A DNA stretch of 64,000 bases, from assembly GCF_015234355.1 (NCBI RefSeq), contig NZ_JADGMV010000008.1, forward strand, positions 97,692 to 161,691, read 5' to 3'. This DNA is from Psychrobacter sp. NG25. Lineage in GTDB: Bacteria > Pseudomonadota > Gammaproteobacteria > Pseudomonadales > Moraxellaceae. This document shows positions 36,436 through 45,981 of this stretch, one piece after another. Position 1 is the first letter of the stretch; each line of letters starts with the position of its first letter. A program made the translations under genes and the position numbers. The notes below the pieces were generated by a model. That model was not told where the DNA came from. It saw only the letters and a list, made by a program, of their open reading frames with translations, and searched no databases.

Positions 36436-37368
36436 ATGGCAATTTTGGTATATGCAGAACATGACAATGCCAGTCTAAAAAAGGCAACTTTGAATACTAT
36501 CGCTGCTGCTAAGCAAATGGGCGATGATATCCATGTATTGGTCGCTGGTAGTGGTGCACAAGCAGTTGCTGATGAAGCTGCTAAAGCTGAAGGCGTTTCT
36601 AAAGTACTATTAGCAGACAATGCAGCTTATGAGCATCAACTAGCGGGTAACGTTGCGTTATTGGTTGCTGATGTTGCTAAAGATTATAGTCATATCATCG
36701 CACCAGCGACAACGACTGGTAAGAACTTTATGCCACGTGTTGCAGCATTACTTGACGTTAGTATGTTGTCAGAGATTTCTGCGGTAGTAGATGCTCAAAC
36801 GTTTGAACGTCCTATCTATGCAGGTAACGCGACGGCAACGGTTAAAACTTCAGAAGATAAAGTAGTGTTGACTGTACGTACTACTGCATTTGATCCAGTA
36901 GCGAGTGAAGGTGGATCAGCCGCTGTTGAGACTATCGACAATGTACAAGAGACTGGTAAAGCAAGCTTCGTTAATGAAGAGATGGCTAAGTCTGATCGTC
37001 CAGAGTTAACGTCAGCAAGTATCGTTGTATCTGGTGGTCGTGCGTTAGCAAACGGTGAAAACTTCACTAAATATATCGAACCATTGGCTGACAAATTGGG
37101 CGCTGCTGTTGGTGCATCACGTGCTGCAGTAGATGCAGGCTATGTACCAAACGATATGCAAGTTGGTCAAACAGGTAAAATTGTTGCACCAGACTTATAT
37201 ATCGCCGCAGGTATTTCAGGCGCGATTCAGCATCTAGCAGGTATGAAAGATTCTAAAGTTATCGTTGCTATCAACAATGACCCAGAAGCACCTATCGCTA
37301 GTGTTGCTGATTACTTCCTAGAAGCGGATTTGTTTGAAGCGCTACCTGAGTTAACTAGCAAGGTTTAA
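36436..37368 (+). CDS. etfA: Electron transfer flavoprotein alpha subunit
   Basis: A 310-aa FAD-binding partner of etfB. The C-terminal FAD domain holds VVSGGRALANGENF, GAAVGASRAAVDAGYVPNDMQVGQTGKIVAPDLYIAAG-type signature (short parts: GASRAAVDAG and GQTGKIVAPDLY) and AINNDPEAPI. The N-terminal domain is typical. Co-directional with etfB and probably co-transcribed. Confidence 0.97.
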   Translation: MAILVYAEHDNASLKKATLNTIAAAKQMGDDIHVLVAGSGAQAVADEAAKAEGVSKVLLADNAAYEHQLAGNVALLVADVAKDYSHIIAPATTTGKNFMPRVAALLDVSMLSEISAVVDAQTFERPIYAGNATATVKTSEDKVVLTVRTTAFDPVASEGGSAAVETIDNVQETGKASFVNEEMAKSDRPELTSASIVVSGGRALANGENFTKYIEPLADKLGAAVGASRAAVDAGYVPNDMQVGQTGKIVAPDLYIAAGISGAIQHLAGMKDSKVIVAINNDPEAPIASVADYFLEADLFEALPELTSKV

Positions 37369-37388
37369 TATATAGTCACAGAACTACT

Positions 37389-37460
37389 AAACGGCTACGG
37401 CGTCACCCTCCTTAGATGTACGACTTGTACAATCTGCAGTCGGCTGCCTTGTATCCGTTT
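37389..37460. repeat. 72-bp intergenic element, copy A
   Basis: Ends AAACGGCTAC and GTATCCGTTT are nearly complementary (9 of 10). An inner hairpin GTAC-GACTT-GTAC (37,418-37,430) and the block TCGGCTGCCTTGTAT are shared in kind with copy B at 47,751-47,823. It lies after etfA. Confidence 0.65.
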
Positions 37461-37494
37461 TAGATTTCTTGGACATATGATTATAGTCAGTAAT

Positions 37495-37528
37495 AAAAAA
37501 CCCACTATTAAATGATAGTGGGTTTTTT
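37495..37528. terminator. Bidirectional terminator after etfA
   Basis: AAAAAACCCACTAT stem with its complement, 6-base loop, A-run and T-run on each side. Serves etfA and the convergent methyltransferase gene. Confidence 0.9.
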
Positions 37529-37570
37529 ATGCTTTATAGAAAGATTTTTGTTTGCAGTTATAAACCAAAG

Positions 37571-38365
37571 CTAAGCGTAATTTCTTTGACGCAAAGTCTC
37601 ATATAGACATAATGAGCCTGCAATCGCTACGTTTAGACTTTCTTGACCGTTCGGCTGTGGTAAGGCTATAGGCGTGGCACATTGCATTAACTCATCGCTG
37701 ACACCTTGGCCTTCATGACCCATAATCCAAGCCGTTGGAGTGGTTAGATTGTGATCATAAATTAAAGTGTCGGTATGTGAGCTGGTGGCTAAGAGTGGCA
37801 CTTGTACATAATCCAAGATATCTTGTGTGCTCAAACCCTCATAAATAGTGAGTGCAAACTGTGCACCCATACCTGCTCGTAGCGTCTTTGGAGACCAAGC
37901 TTGCGCAGTCGCGTTGGTGCATAGAATATTATTAATACCGACTGCTGCTGCCGTACGTAGTAACGTACCAACATTACCGCTATCTTGTACGTCATTGAGA
38001 ATTAGGCAGTCTTCATTGATCATCGATAGCCCCGGCATTGGCACTTTAATAACCGCCATAATATCGATGCCTGTACCTAAACTTCGAATGCTCTCATAGA
38101 GCGAATCTGAAAGCGTCATAATAGGTGTATAGGTTGGCAAGCGAGACAATACTTGCTGAACCTCAGGATTATTGTGTGCTGACTCTGCTAGTAACATTTG
38201 GGCGAACGGATAGTCACTACGTAGGGCAGCATCGATGAGATGTATGCCTTCAATGACCGTCTGTCCATGCTTGTTACGCTGGCGAGACTGTGTCAACAGG
38301 GCTTTCACCAACTTGACCGTTGTATTTTTATCTGAAGTAATCAGCTCGGTGGGATTTGTTACCAT
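37571..38365 (-). CDS. TrmH/SpoU-family RNA 2'-O-methyltransferase
   Basis: A 264-aa SAM-dependent methyltransferase with the knotted SpoU fold. Motif 1 is LNDVQDSGNVGTLLRTAAAVG (parts: DVQDSGNVGT), motif 2 is MGHEGQGVSDEL, motif 3 is IALPQPNGQESLNVAIAGS (part: QESLNVAIAG). The N-terminal region resembles the substrate-binding domain of rRNA methyltransferases of the RlmB/TsnR type. The exact target base cannot be told. Confidence 0.9.
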   Translation of the reverse strand: MVTNPTELITSDKNTTVKLVKALLTQSRQRNKHGQTVIEGIHLIDAALRSDYPFAQMLLAESAHNNPEVQQVLSRLPTYTPIMTLSDSLYESIRSLGTGIDIMAVIKVPMPGLSMINEDCLILNDVQDSGNVGTLLRTAAAVGINNILCTNATAQAWSPKTLRAGMGAQFALTIYEGLSTQDILDYVQVPLLATSSHTDTLIYDHNLTTPTAWIMGHEGQGVSDELMQCATPIALPQPNGQESLNVAIAGSLCLYETLRQRNYA

Positions 38366-38470
38366 AGTGGATCGCTTAGAATAGACTGAAGGAATCGTTT
38401 GAACAGCCAGCAGAATGCTTATGATTGATTTAGCATTCTACTGATTGTCTTTAATATGTACTCAAATCAA

Positions 38471-39454
38471 TTATTTTTCAGAATAATTTACGTGCAAGTC
38501 TTTAACATAATCGACTTCATTTTTGCTACCCAGTACGACAGGAACACGTTGATGAATGTCAGTCGGTTCGATATCTAAGATACGGTTAACAGCATCCGTA
38601 GCCCCACCGCCAGCACGCTCAATCAATAAGCTCATTGGGTTGGCTTCATACATCAAGCGTAACTTGCCCGCTTTGTGAGCATATTTGGTATCAAACGGAT
38701 AGGTAAATAGACCGCCGCGGCATAGGATACGATGCACATCACCAACCATGGCAGCGACCCAACGTGTATTAAAATCGCGACCACGCACACCGGCTTCGCC
38801 AGCAATCAGCTCGTCGATATATTGTTGCATCGGTGCGCGCCAGTAGCGATAGTTTGAGCTGTTGATAGCATATTCACTGGTATCAGCGTCAATTTGCACA
38901 TTGTCTTCTATGAGTACATAATCACCCGTATCTGGATCTAGGCTGAACATCACAACATTTTCAGTTATGGTTAGAGCGAGTACGGTAGAGGTACCATATA
39001 ACAAATAACCTGCTGCCAACTGTTGATTACCTGCTTGCAAGAAGTCACTGTTTTCGCTTGTTTGACCTTGGCGTTGGTACGGTAAAATAGAAAAAATAGT
39101 ACCGACGGCCATATTGATATCGATGTTTGATGACCCATCTAGTGGATCAAACAATACCAGTAGACTGCCATCAGCGTTGGCAGGGGTGGCATTGTCTAAT
39201 TCTTCTGACGCAACACCTGCACAATGCGTGTTTTTTGCCAACGCATCTAACAATAAGTCATTAGCCAGTACGTCTAATTTTTTCTGATCTTCACCTTGTA
39301 CATTTTGATTACCAGCTTCGCCTAGGATGTCGGCTAAAGCCCCCTTTCTAAGTAGCTGTGAAATGGTTTTGCCCACGTTAGTAACAGTAGTAATCACGTC
39401 ATTCAGTTCAGTGCTGGTTGAATGTTGGTCTAGATAACTGGTTAGAGTCGTCAT
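38471..39454 (-). CDS. fbp: Fructose-1,6-bisphosphatase class 1
   Basis: Gluconeogenic phosphatase, Mg dependent. The 327-aa protein has the metal/substrate signature [23 protein letters not shown] (part: DPLDGSSN), a C-terminal [21 protein letters not shown], and normal length. The ATG at 39,454 is chosen because AGGAAG lies 6 bases upstream; the frame opens at 39,535. It is divergent from pyrB. Confidence 0.96.
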   Translation of the reverse strand: MTTLTSYLDQHSTSTELNDVITTVTNVGKTISQLLRKGALADILGEAGNQNVQGEDQKKLDVLANDLLLDALAKNTHCAGVASEELDNATPANADGSLLVLFDPLDGSSNIDINMAVGTIFSILPYQRQGQTSENSDFLQAGNQQLAAGYLLYGTSTVLALTITENVVMFSLDPDTGDYVLIEDNVQIDADTSEYAINSSNYRYWRAPMQQYIDELIAGEAGVRGRDFNTRWVAAMVGDVHRILCRGGLFTYPFDTKYAHKAGKLRLMYEANPMSLLIERAGGGATDAVNRILDIEPTDIHQRVPVVLGSKNEVDYVKDLHVNYSEK

Positions 39455-39535
39455 AAAGCTTCCTAATAGATGGTATTGATAAGTGATATTGATAAATGGT
39501 GTTGAGAGTAAAAGAATAAGCAGTGATAAGCGCAT

Positions 39536-39860
39536 TCTAGAGAGGCAAATCTTTAAATAGCGAGACCGCGTCTTTGTCCTGACCGTAAAATCAGCTACAC
39601 TATATGTATTATTATTCGTTGATATCTTTGGTAAGCTTGTTTTCGCTCATGATCGCTACACTGATATTGCGCAGTCGCTACGCCAACATTGCCTAGCAGG
39701 TGGCTGAGTGTGTTTATAGGACTGGTGTCATTAGGGTAAATTGTATCAAATAAGCGCCAAAATGTCCCTGTATCTATGTATATCTACGATAAATGCTCGA
39801 ACAAAGATGAATAAATGATTAATATAGACACATACCAACCCACAATGAAGACTTGCCATT
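39536..39860. other. Spacer between fbp and pyrB
   Basis: About 325 bp holding the divergent promoters of fbp and pyrB. I see no gene, no clear attenuator and no strong promoter match. Confidence 0.4.
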
Positions 39861-40934
39861 ATGTCAAATTCTCTCGATAGCAGCTCACTACATACGATCT
39901 CGCCGACTGACTACGCAAAATTCGATCCCAGTACCATTCATCAAAGGCTCAACACATCATTGAGTCGTCCACAGCTTAATACCGATGGTAGTATCCGTCA
40001 CTTTTTGGGTGTAGAAGGCCTTAATAAACAGCAATTACAGGCGATTATCGCAAAAGCAGAAACGTTCTTTGATAACAATGGACAATTAATCAATCGGCCT
40101 GAGCTTGAAGGCTATACGGTGATGAACTTGTTTTTTGAGCCATCAACGCGTACACGTACGACATTTGAGGTGGCCGAAAAACGCCTGGGTGCCAATGTAT
40201 TGAATATCGATATCGAGCGCTCTAGTGCTAAAAAGGGCGAAAGTCTACGCGATACACTGTGGAATCTGCAAGCCATGACAGCAGATATCTTTGTGGTGCG
40301 TCATTCAGCATCAGGCGCTGCTCATTTTATGGCAACGGAAGTCACGCCTAATATTGCCATTATCAATGGCGGTGATGGCTGGCATGCACATCCAACCCAA
40401 GGTATGCTCGACATGTTGACCATTCATCGGGAAGCGCCTCGTCCTTTTGAAGAGTTATCAGTGGCTATCGTGGGTGATATTAAGCACTCACGAGTGGCAC
40501 GTTCTGATATCAATGCGCTACAAACACTAGGGGTCAAAGACATCCGTGTCTGTGCGCCACGCACTCTACTACCTAAAGGCATTGAGCGTTACGGTGTGAG
40601 TGTTTATGAAAATATGAATGAGTGTGTGACCGACTGCGATGTCATTATGGGACTAAGAATTCAAAACGAGCGTATCGGATCGCCATTGCTAGCGTCATCG
40701 AGTGAATACTACAAACACTATGGTATTACGCCAGAGCGCGTGGCACTTGCAAAGCCCGATGCATTGGTTATGCACCCAGGACCGATGAACCGCGGTGTTG
40801 AGATTGCTTCAAGCGTGGCTGATGGCGCGCAATCTGTCATTTTAAAGCAGGTAAATAACGGTATTGCCATTCGTATGGCTGTACTCTCTCTTGCGATGGA
40901 AGGTCAACGCGCTCATCAAGCGGCTGGTAATTAA
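39861..40934 (+). CDS. pyrB: Aspartate carbamoyltransferase, catalytic subunit
   Basis: Second step of pyrimidine synthesis. The 357-aa protein has the carbamoyl-phosphate site [13 protein letters not shown], the [10 protein letters not shown] motif and the C-terminal [12 protein letters not shown]. An N-terminal extension of about 40 residues precedes the core, as in Pseudomonas-type enzymes that form a complex with an inactive dihydroorotase. That partner is the next gene. Confidence 0.97.
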   Translation: MSNSLDSSSLHTISPTDYAKFDPSTIHQRLNTSLSRPQLNTDGSIRHFLGVEGLNKQQLQAIIAKAETFFDNNGQLINRPELEGYTVMNLFFEPSTRTRTTFEVAEKRLGANVLNIDIERSSAKKGESLRDTLWNLQAMTADIFVVRHSASGAAHFMATEVTPNIAIINGGDGWHAHPTQGMLDMLTIHREAPRPFEELSVAIVGDIKHSRVARSDINALQTLGVKDIRVCAPRTLLPKGIERYGVSVYENMNECVTDCDVIMGLRIQNERIGSPLLASSSEYYKHYGITPERVALAKPDALVMHPGPMNRGVEIASSVADGAQSVILKQVNNGIAIRMAVLSLAMEGQRAHQAAGN

Positions 40935-40993
40935 CCTGTCGCCACGCTGTTTTATTCTTCATTATTTCATTTATTGATACGGTAATAACGCTC

Positions 40994-42205
40994 ATGTCTA
41001 ATACGATAAACACTGATGCACCGATATTTGACCATCTTCCTAAAGCCATTAAAAATACATTGCCAACCGCAGTAACAGAGAAACTGGCCTCGCTTGAAGC
41101 TGGACATGAAATGTGGCTGCTACCACCATTGGTTGACTTATGCGCACGCCTACGTGAACCAGGCCAACAGCAGCATGGTACGTTGGAGTCAGAAGGACTC
41201 GCTGCTCGTGGCAATGGTTTTTTGCATGTGGTGATTCCACCTGATACCAATCCTATTCTAGAAAATGGCTCACTGCTCAAAGGGTTGCGTGAGCGCGCGC
41301 TTGATGATGGTGGTATCTACTTACATGTATTGGGTGCGTTGACGGCTGGACTAGAAGGAGAGCGTCCTTCAAACATTGCGGGATTGAAAAAAGGTGGCTG
41401 TATTGCAGTATCTAACGCTCGTAGACCTTTTCGCAACGATTTGGTCTTATTGCGTACATTAGAGTACGCAGCAACTTTTGGTATGAAAGTATTCTTTTAT
41501 CCTGATGAGCCAAGTCTGTCTGGAGATGGGGTAGCGCATGAAGGTTATATTGCTTCTTATCATGGGCTGCAAGGCATACCATGGATTGCTGAGACGGTAG
41601 CTTTATCTACTCAGCTACTAATGGTCGAAGAAACAGGTATCGCGGCTCACTTCAGCCAGTTGTCTTGCAAGTCGTCAATTGAGCTGATGCGCTGGGCAAA
41701 AGATAAAGGTCTGCCAGTGACTTGTGATGTAGCGATGCATCAACTGTACTTAACCGATGATAACTTAGAAGGCTTTAATGCCCAAGCCTATGTGTTACCG
41801 CCACTGCGTAGTAATACTGATCAACAGGCTATTCGTCGTGGATTGAAAGACGGTACGATTGATGCGATTTGTAGCCATCATGAACCGCTAAACAGTACGG
41901 CCAAAAAAGCGCCGTTTGCTGAGAGTACCCCAGGTATTTCAAACTTCGATACCTTTATGGCGCTAGCATGTCAGCTAGTACATGATGACGTGTTAACTTT
42001 AGAGCAACTCGTCGATAAAATCTGCCTTAATCCTGCAAAAATCGCTGGTATTGGTGAGCAGTATGAAAGCATCGGCGGTGCGGTATTGGTCGATCCTAAT
42101 CTAGAGTGGCAGGTGACAGCGCAATCTATGCTATCAAACGGTAAAAACACACCGTTTTTTAACCAGCAGTTGCAAGGTCGCGTTGTGGAGACATTCTTTG
42201 GCTAA
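40994..42205 (+). CDS. pyrC': Dihydroorotase-like protein, catalytically inactive (PyrC')
   Basis: A 403-aa amidohydrolase-fold protein in the dihydroorotase family. The metal site HxH of active enzymes (HVHLREPG) is replaced by LCARLREPG, and the late Asp site reads CSHHEPL in place of TDHAPH, so it cannot bind the catalytic metals. This is the inactive pyrC' type (pyrX) that assembles with Pseudomonas-type aspartate carbamoyltransferase as a structural subunit. It follows pyrB by 59 bases. An active dihydroorotase should be elsewhere in the genome. Confidence 0.88.
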   Translation: MSNTINTDAPIFDHLPKAIKNTLPTAVTEKLASLEAGHEMWLLPPLVDLCARLREPGQQQHGTLESEGLAARGNGFLHVVIPPDTNPILENGSLLKGLRERALDDGGIYLHVLGALTAGLEGERPSNIAGLKKGGCIAVSNARRPFRNDLVLLRTLEYAATFGMKVFFYPDEPSLSGDGVAHEGYIASYHGLQGIPWIAETVALSTQLLMVEETGIAAHFSQLSCKSSIELMRWAKDKGLPVTCDVAMHQLYLTDDNLEGFNAQAYVLPPLRSNTDQQAIRRGLKDGTIDAICSHHEPLNSTAKKAPFAESTPGISNFDTFMALACQLVHDDVLTLEQLVDKICLNPAKIAGIGEQYESIGGAVLVDPNLEWQVTAQSMLSNGKNTPFFNQQLQGRVVETFFG

Positions 42206-42746
42206 TTTGCCCCGACAGAATGACAGTCCGCCACCATCTGCAAAAGATAATGCTACGGCCTTAATTGGCCGGAAACAAAAGCCACGAAGCACTTCTAGTG
42301 AATCTATCAAAGCAGTGGCAATCTATGAGATGGTAAAAGGGTTGGGTGCATTGCTCGGTGCTGTTGCGTTATGGTCATGGCATAGCAATCTTGCGCGTTG
42401 GCTGACGACGGCAACAGTCTCTTGGCAACAGAGCTTTGGTCAATTGTTTGCTCCGCAGTTTGACAGTGTGATACGAATTGCTCAGCAAGCTAGCAAGAAC
42501 TGGCCATTGTTTTTATTATTGATTTTTGCCTATGCCAGTCTGCGCTTTCTTGAAGCATATGGCCTATGGCAAGACAGAACATGGGCTTATTGGTTTGGTG
42601 TGCTTGGCTATGGAATATTTATTCCTATTGAGGTTTACTACTTAATAGTCCGCCCATTTGACTGGTTTAAACTGAGCATATTGATCTTAAATATTCTCAT
42701 CGTCATTGTGGTTTACCGTAATATGAAACGAAAAGGTCTGATATAA
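42198..42746 (+). CDS. DUF2127-like membrane protein
   Basis: About 182 aa. The start at TTG 42,198 overlaps the previous stop and has GGAG 7 bases upstream. Three or four membrane segments occur in the last 140 residues, with a VAIYEMVKGLGALLGAVALW start and RFLEAYGLWQDRTWAYWFGV, both DUF2127 signatures. Function unknown. Probably transcribed with pyrB-pyrC'. Confidence 0.75.
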   Translation: MANLPRQNDSPPPSAKDNATALIGRKQKPRSTSSESIKAVAIYEMVKGLGALLGAVALWSWHSNLARWLTTATVSWQQSFGQLFAPQFDSVIRIAQQASKNWPLFLLLIFAYASLRFLEAYGLWQDRTWAYWFGVLGYGIFIPIEVYYLIVRPFDWFKLSILILNILIVIVVYRNMKRKGLI

Positions 42747-42775
42747 AAGCGTACGACAAGATATATAGGTATAAA

Positions 42776-42814
42776 AAAGGCCAGCATAAGACATCTTCTT
42801 ATGCTGGCCTTTGT
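42776..42814. terminator. Terminator between DUF2127 and the antiporter gene
   Basis: A 16-bp perfect stem (AAAGGCCAGCATAAGA and complement) with a 5-base loop; serves both convergent genes. Confidence 0.85.
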
Positions 42815-42835
42815 ATTACTGAATACATTTACCGT

Positions 42836-44104
42836 TTATGTTTCTGCGGCATCCGTACGAATGCTTTTCGCCACCTTGCCAACGCTCAAGCCTTGTACCA
42901 ATATAGAGAATATGACGACAGCATAAGTGAGTGCCAATAAGATATCACGCTCAGTGCCCATAGGTAGTTGCAATACCAGAGCAACGGAGATACCACCACG
43001 CAATCCACCCCATGTCAGTACTTTCCATGCGCCAGTCGGTAAATCAAGCTGGCGACTCAAGGTCTTAGTGGTCATACCCACGACAATAAATCGAGCAAGC
43101 AGGGCGATTACAATCGTCAACCCAGCGGCGATAAACAGATTGCTTGAATAGGCAATCATGACGACTTCTAGACCAATCAGCACGAATAAAATGGCGTTTA
43201 AAATTTCATCGATTAGTTCCCAAAATAAATCAATGTAATGACGAGTCTTGTCGCTCATTGCTAATGCTCGCCCGCGATTACCAACCATCAGCCCCATCAT
43301 TACCATCGCGAGTGGTCCTGATAAATGCCAATGACTGGCCAACGCATAACCACCTATTACACCTGCAAGCGTTAACAACACTTCTTCTTGGTAGCTGTCG
43401 ATGCTTTTGAGCATGTAATATAAAATCGCCCCGAGTACCAAACCAAAGACAATGCCGCCACCTGCTTCAACGGCCAAGGTATGCGCCACATAATTGGCTG
43501 TCGGAATGTCGCCGCTCGATAAAATACCAAGTAGCAGCACAAAGATAACTACGCCGATACCATCATTAAATAATGACTCGCCGGCAATGACCGTTTCGAT
43601 GCTCTTTGGGGCGCCTGCTGAAGAAAGAATACCCATCACCGCAATGGGGTCAGTCGGTGATATTAATGCACCAAATAATAGGCACCACAGAAATGGCAAG
43701 CCAAAACCGAGCAGCGGCAACATAAAGTACAGGGCAGTGGCAATAAGCATCGCCGATACGATAGTGCCAATACAGGCAAGAATACCAATGGGAAGTTTAT
43801 AGCGTCTTAAATCGCTAATATTGACATGTAAAGCCCCTGCGAATAAAAGCATAGAGAGCATGCCATCTAATAACACTTCGGTAAAATCGAGCTGTGCTAA
43901 TAAGCTCACTTCGTAATCAATAAGCTGATCAAAGCCCAAAAATCCTAAAAATATGGCGGCAATAGACAATAAGATAGAGATGACCATCACGCCAATCGTC
44001 GTCGGCAGACCAATAAAGCGATGATTAATGTAGGTCAGTAAGGCCGTGATAGATAAAAATATCGCGCTGATTTCAAGTACGGTCAGGCTGCTTGTGGGGG
44101 CCAT
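42836..44104 (-). CDS. Na+/H+ antiporter, NhaP/CPA1 type
   Basis: A 422-aa inner-membrane protein with about 12 membrane segments. The conserved ion-site stretch LISPTDPIAVMGIL and ESLFNDGIGVVIFVLLLG, plus WGGLRGGISVALVLQLP, are hallmarks of the CPA1 family. It should exchange sodium (or potassium) for protons in pH and salt homeostasis. There is no long cytoplasmic tail. Confidence 0.92.
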   Translation of the reverse strand: MAPTSSLTVLEISAIFLSITALLTYINHRFIGLPTTIGVMVISILLSIAAIFLGFLGFDQLIDYEVSLLAQLDFTEVLLDGMLSMLLFAGALHVNISDLRRYKLPIGILACIGTIVSAMLIATALYFMLPLLGFGLPFLWCLLFGALISPTDPIAVMGILSSAGAPKSIETVIAGESLFNDGIGVVIFVLLLGILSSGDIPTANYVAHTLAVEAGGGIVFGLVLGAILYYMLKSIDSYQEEVLLTLAGVIGGYALASHWHLSGPLAMVMMGLMVGNRGRALAMSDKTRHYIDLFWELIDEILNAILFVLIGLEVVMIAYSSNLFIAAGLTIVIALLARFIVVGMTTKTLSRQLDLPTGAWKVLTWGGLRGGISVALVLQLPMGTERDILLALTYAVVIFSILVQGLSVGKVAKSIRTDAAET

Positions 44105-44235
44105 GAAAAAAGTCTCAAATAATGATGAAAAATATTCTTAAGCTGAGTGCTGATAAGAATTATATGGTTTGGATTGTAGTTATATTCTCGCTTTGACACT
44201 AGCGATGGATATCAAGTTTATAGGTTGTAATACGA

Positions 44236-45849
44236 TTATCTTGATTGTAAAGCTTCACGGATATGAGCGTCAAATTCACTCACGTAGTCAAAATATCGAT
44301 GCTGAGCATCATTGCTAAGAATAAACTGCTTGGCTTGCTTGGACATAGCGATTAAATCATCAGTCAACTCTTGATAGTTTAGGTTTTCCTCACCTGCGCG
44401 TTCAATTAATGTTAGTTCATGCAATAGTGTCTGCTGCTGTGCGCTATTGACTCGCGCATAATTGAGATTGACGATTGCCTGACATAGTGCTTTTAGTACC
44501 ATCAAATCAGCGGCTGCATAGCGACGTATTTCGCCAAGTGATGTATTAATAAAGTCAGAAATTTTTGGCGTATGAGTGACCACGGCTAATATAGCCAGTC
44601 GTTGCTGCTTAACTTCGGTGTTTGATGCATCATCATTTGGTGCTGGTGTATAAAAGTGATAGGGGCTGGGTGGTTGACAGCGCATCATAATACTCAAGCA
44701 GCTCGTCAGTGACTGCACACAGTTGACCGCTGTTTTTGGGTCATTGATACCAGGAGACAATGCACGCACAGCGATTTCAGTCATTTGTCCTAAGCTATAA
44801 GCAATATCATTAGAGTGCACCAACCGCTGTTCGATACGGATACAGTTTGCGAAGCGTTGCCAAAAAACACCATCAGGTGTGCGTGGTACAACGGCCAACT
44901 GCGGTGTTGATGTTTTCTTTCGGTTGTTTGGGTGCTCAGTTGGACGCTGGTAAAAATAACCAATGACGTTTCTATCAGTCACATATTCGCCCAGATTGAC
45001 ATGCACCTGTATCACGCCACCATAATCTTGTGTCAGAGTAATAAGTGACTCAAGGTAAATCTGTTGGATATAACCTGAGCGTGGCGGATAGATGGGCATT
45101 GATGACCATTTGTGAAACTGTTCGACATCATGATGCTCAATATCACGCTGATGTTGGATATCACAATGACTGCCATACCAATAGCGAATATTATGAATGG
45201 CATCGTTACTCGCATTCTGAATGACATGTGAAGCTTGGATTGCATGTACCATATGCTGTACGAAGTACACGAGCAGCAGCGCACAGACAATGGCCATAAT
45301 AATGGCAAAGGTAACAGCCAGCTGGGGTACACCAAAAGCGACGTCGTATTTATGGATAGACTTTAATACCAGCAGGCTATAGCTAAAGGTACCAATAAAC
45401 GCGCCCAGTACCAGTTGATTGGGTGTGTCTGTCAAAAAATTGCGTAACAATCGTGGGCCAAATTGTGAGGAGGCCATTGACAGTACGGCAATCGTAATTG
45501 AAAAGGTCGTGCCCGCGACCCCTAAGACAGCCCCTGCTATCGCGGTCATAATAGCGCGTGCGGCATCATCGTCACCTGTAAAGGCAAAGGTAATCTCTCT
45601 GACAGTGGCACGGTCAAAGTGCTGGTCAATCGTTACTAATAAAGGTGCCAGTAATATACCGACGATGACGCAAGCCGTTGGGATAAACCAGTAAGAGCCA
45701 ATCAGCTGTTGCCACAAGTTTCGCAGGCGATCGGGCAGATCAGTTAGAGTCTGCAACGACCATAACTGGGCAAACTGTTTTAACTTGTTTTGGCTTATAT
45801 CAAGTGTACGTATCCATAAGCTGTTTTTATCATCTTTATTCACTATCAT
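44236..45849 (-). CDS. DUF2254 membrane protein
   Basis: About 537 aa. Four membrane segments lie in the first 200 residues, followed by a soluble domain with RSGYIQQIYLESLITLTQDYGG and ALSPGINDPKTAVNCVQSLT, both typical of DUF2254. The ATG at 45,849 is preferred over a TTG at 45,867. Function is not known. Confidence 0.85.
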   Translation of the reverse strand: MIVNKDDKNSLWIRTLDISQNKLKQFAQLWSLQTLTDLPDRLRNLWQQLIGSYWFIPTACVIVGILLAPLLVTIDQHFDRATVREITFAFTGDDDAARAIMTAIAGAVLGVAGTTFSITIAVLSMASSQFGPRLLRNFLTDTPNQLVLGAFIGTFSYSLLVLKSIHKYDVAFGVPQLAVTFAIIMAIVCALLLVYFVQHMVHAIQASHVIQNASNDAIHNIRYWYGSHCDIQHQRDIEHHDVEQFHKWSSMPIYPPRSGYIQQIYLESLITLTQDYGGVIQVHVNLGEYVTDRNVIGYFYQRPTEHPNNRKKTSTPQLAVVPRTPDGVFWQRFANCIRIEQRLVHSNDIAYSLGQMTEIAVRALSPGINDPKTAVNCVQSLTSCLSIMMRCQPPSPYHFYTPAPNDDASNTEVKQQRLAILAVVTHTPKISDFINTSLGEIRRYAAADLMVLKALCQAIVNLNYARVNSAQQQTLLHELTLIERAGEENLNYQELTDDLIAMSKQAKQFILSNDAQHRYFDYVSEFDAHIREALQSR

Positions 45850-45981
45850 CAGCTTTGAGGTATCCAAAAATCATCATATTAAGTTACAGCGTTATGGGTC
45901 TTTATAACTTTCAGATAGGGCTTTGACTGTTGTCTTAGAACTATCATGTTAGCAGTATCACCTTAGTATTTTCTATCTTGG

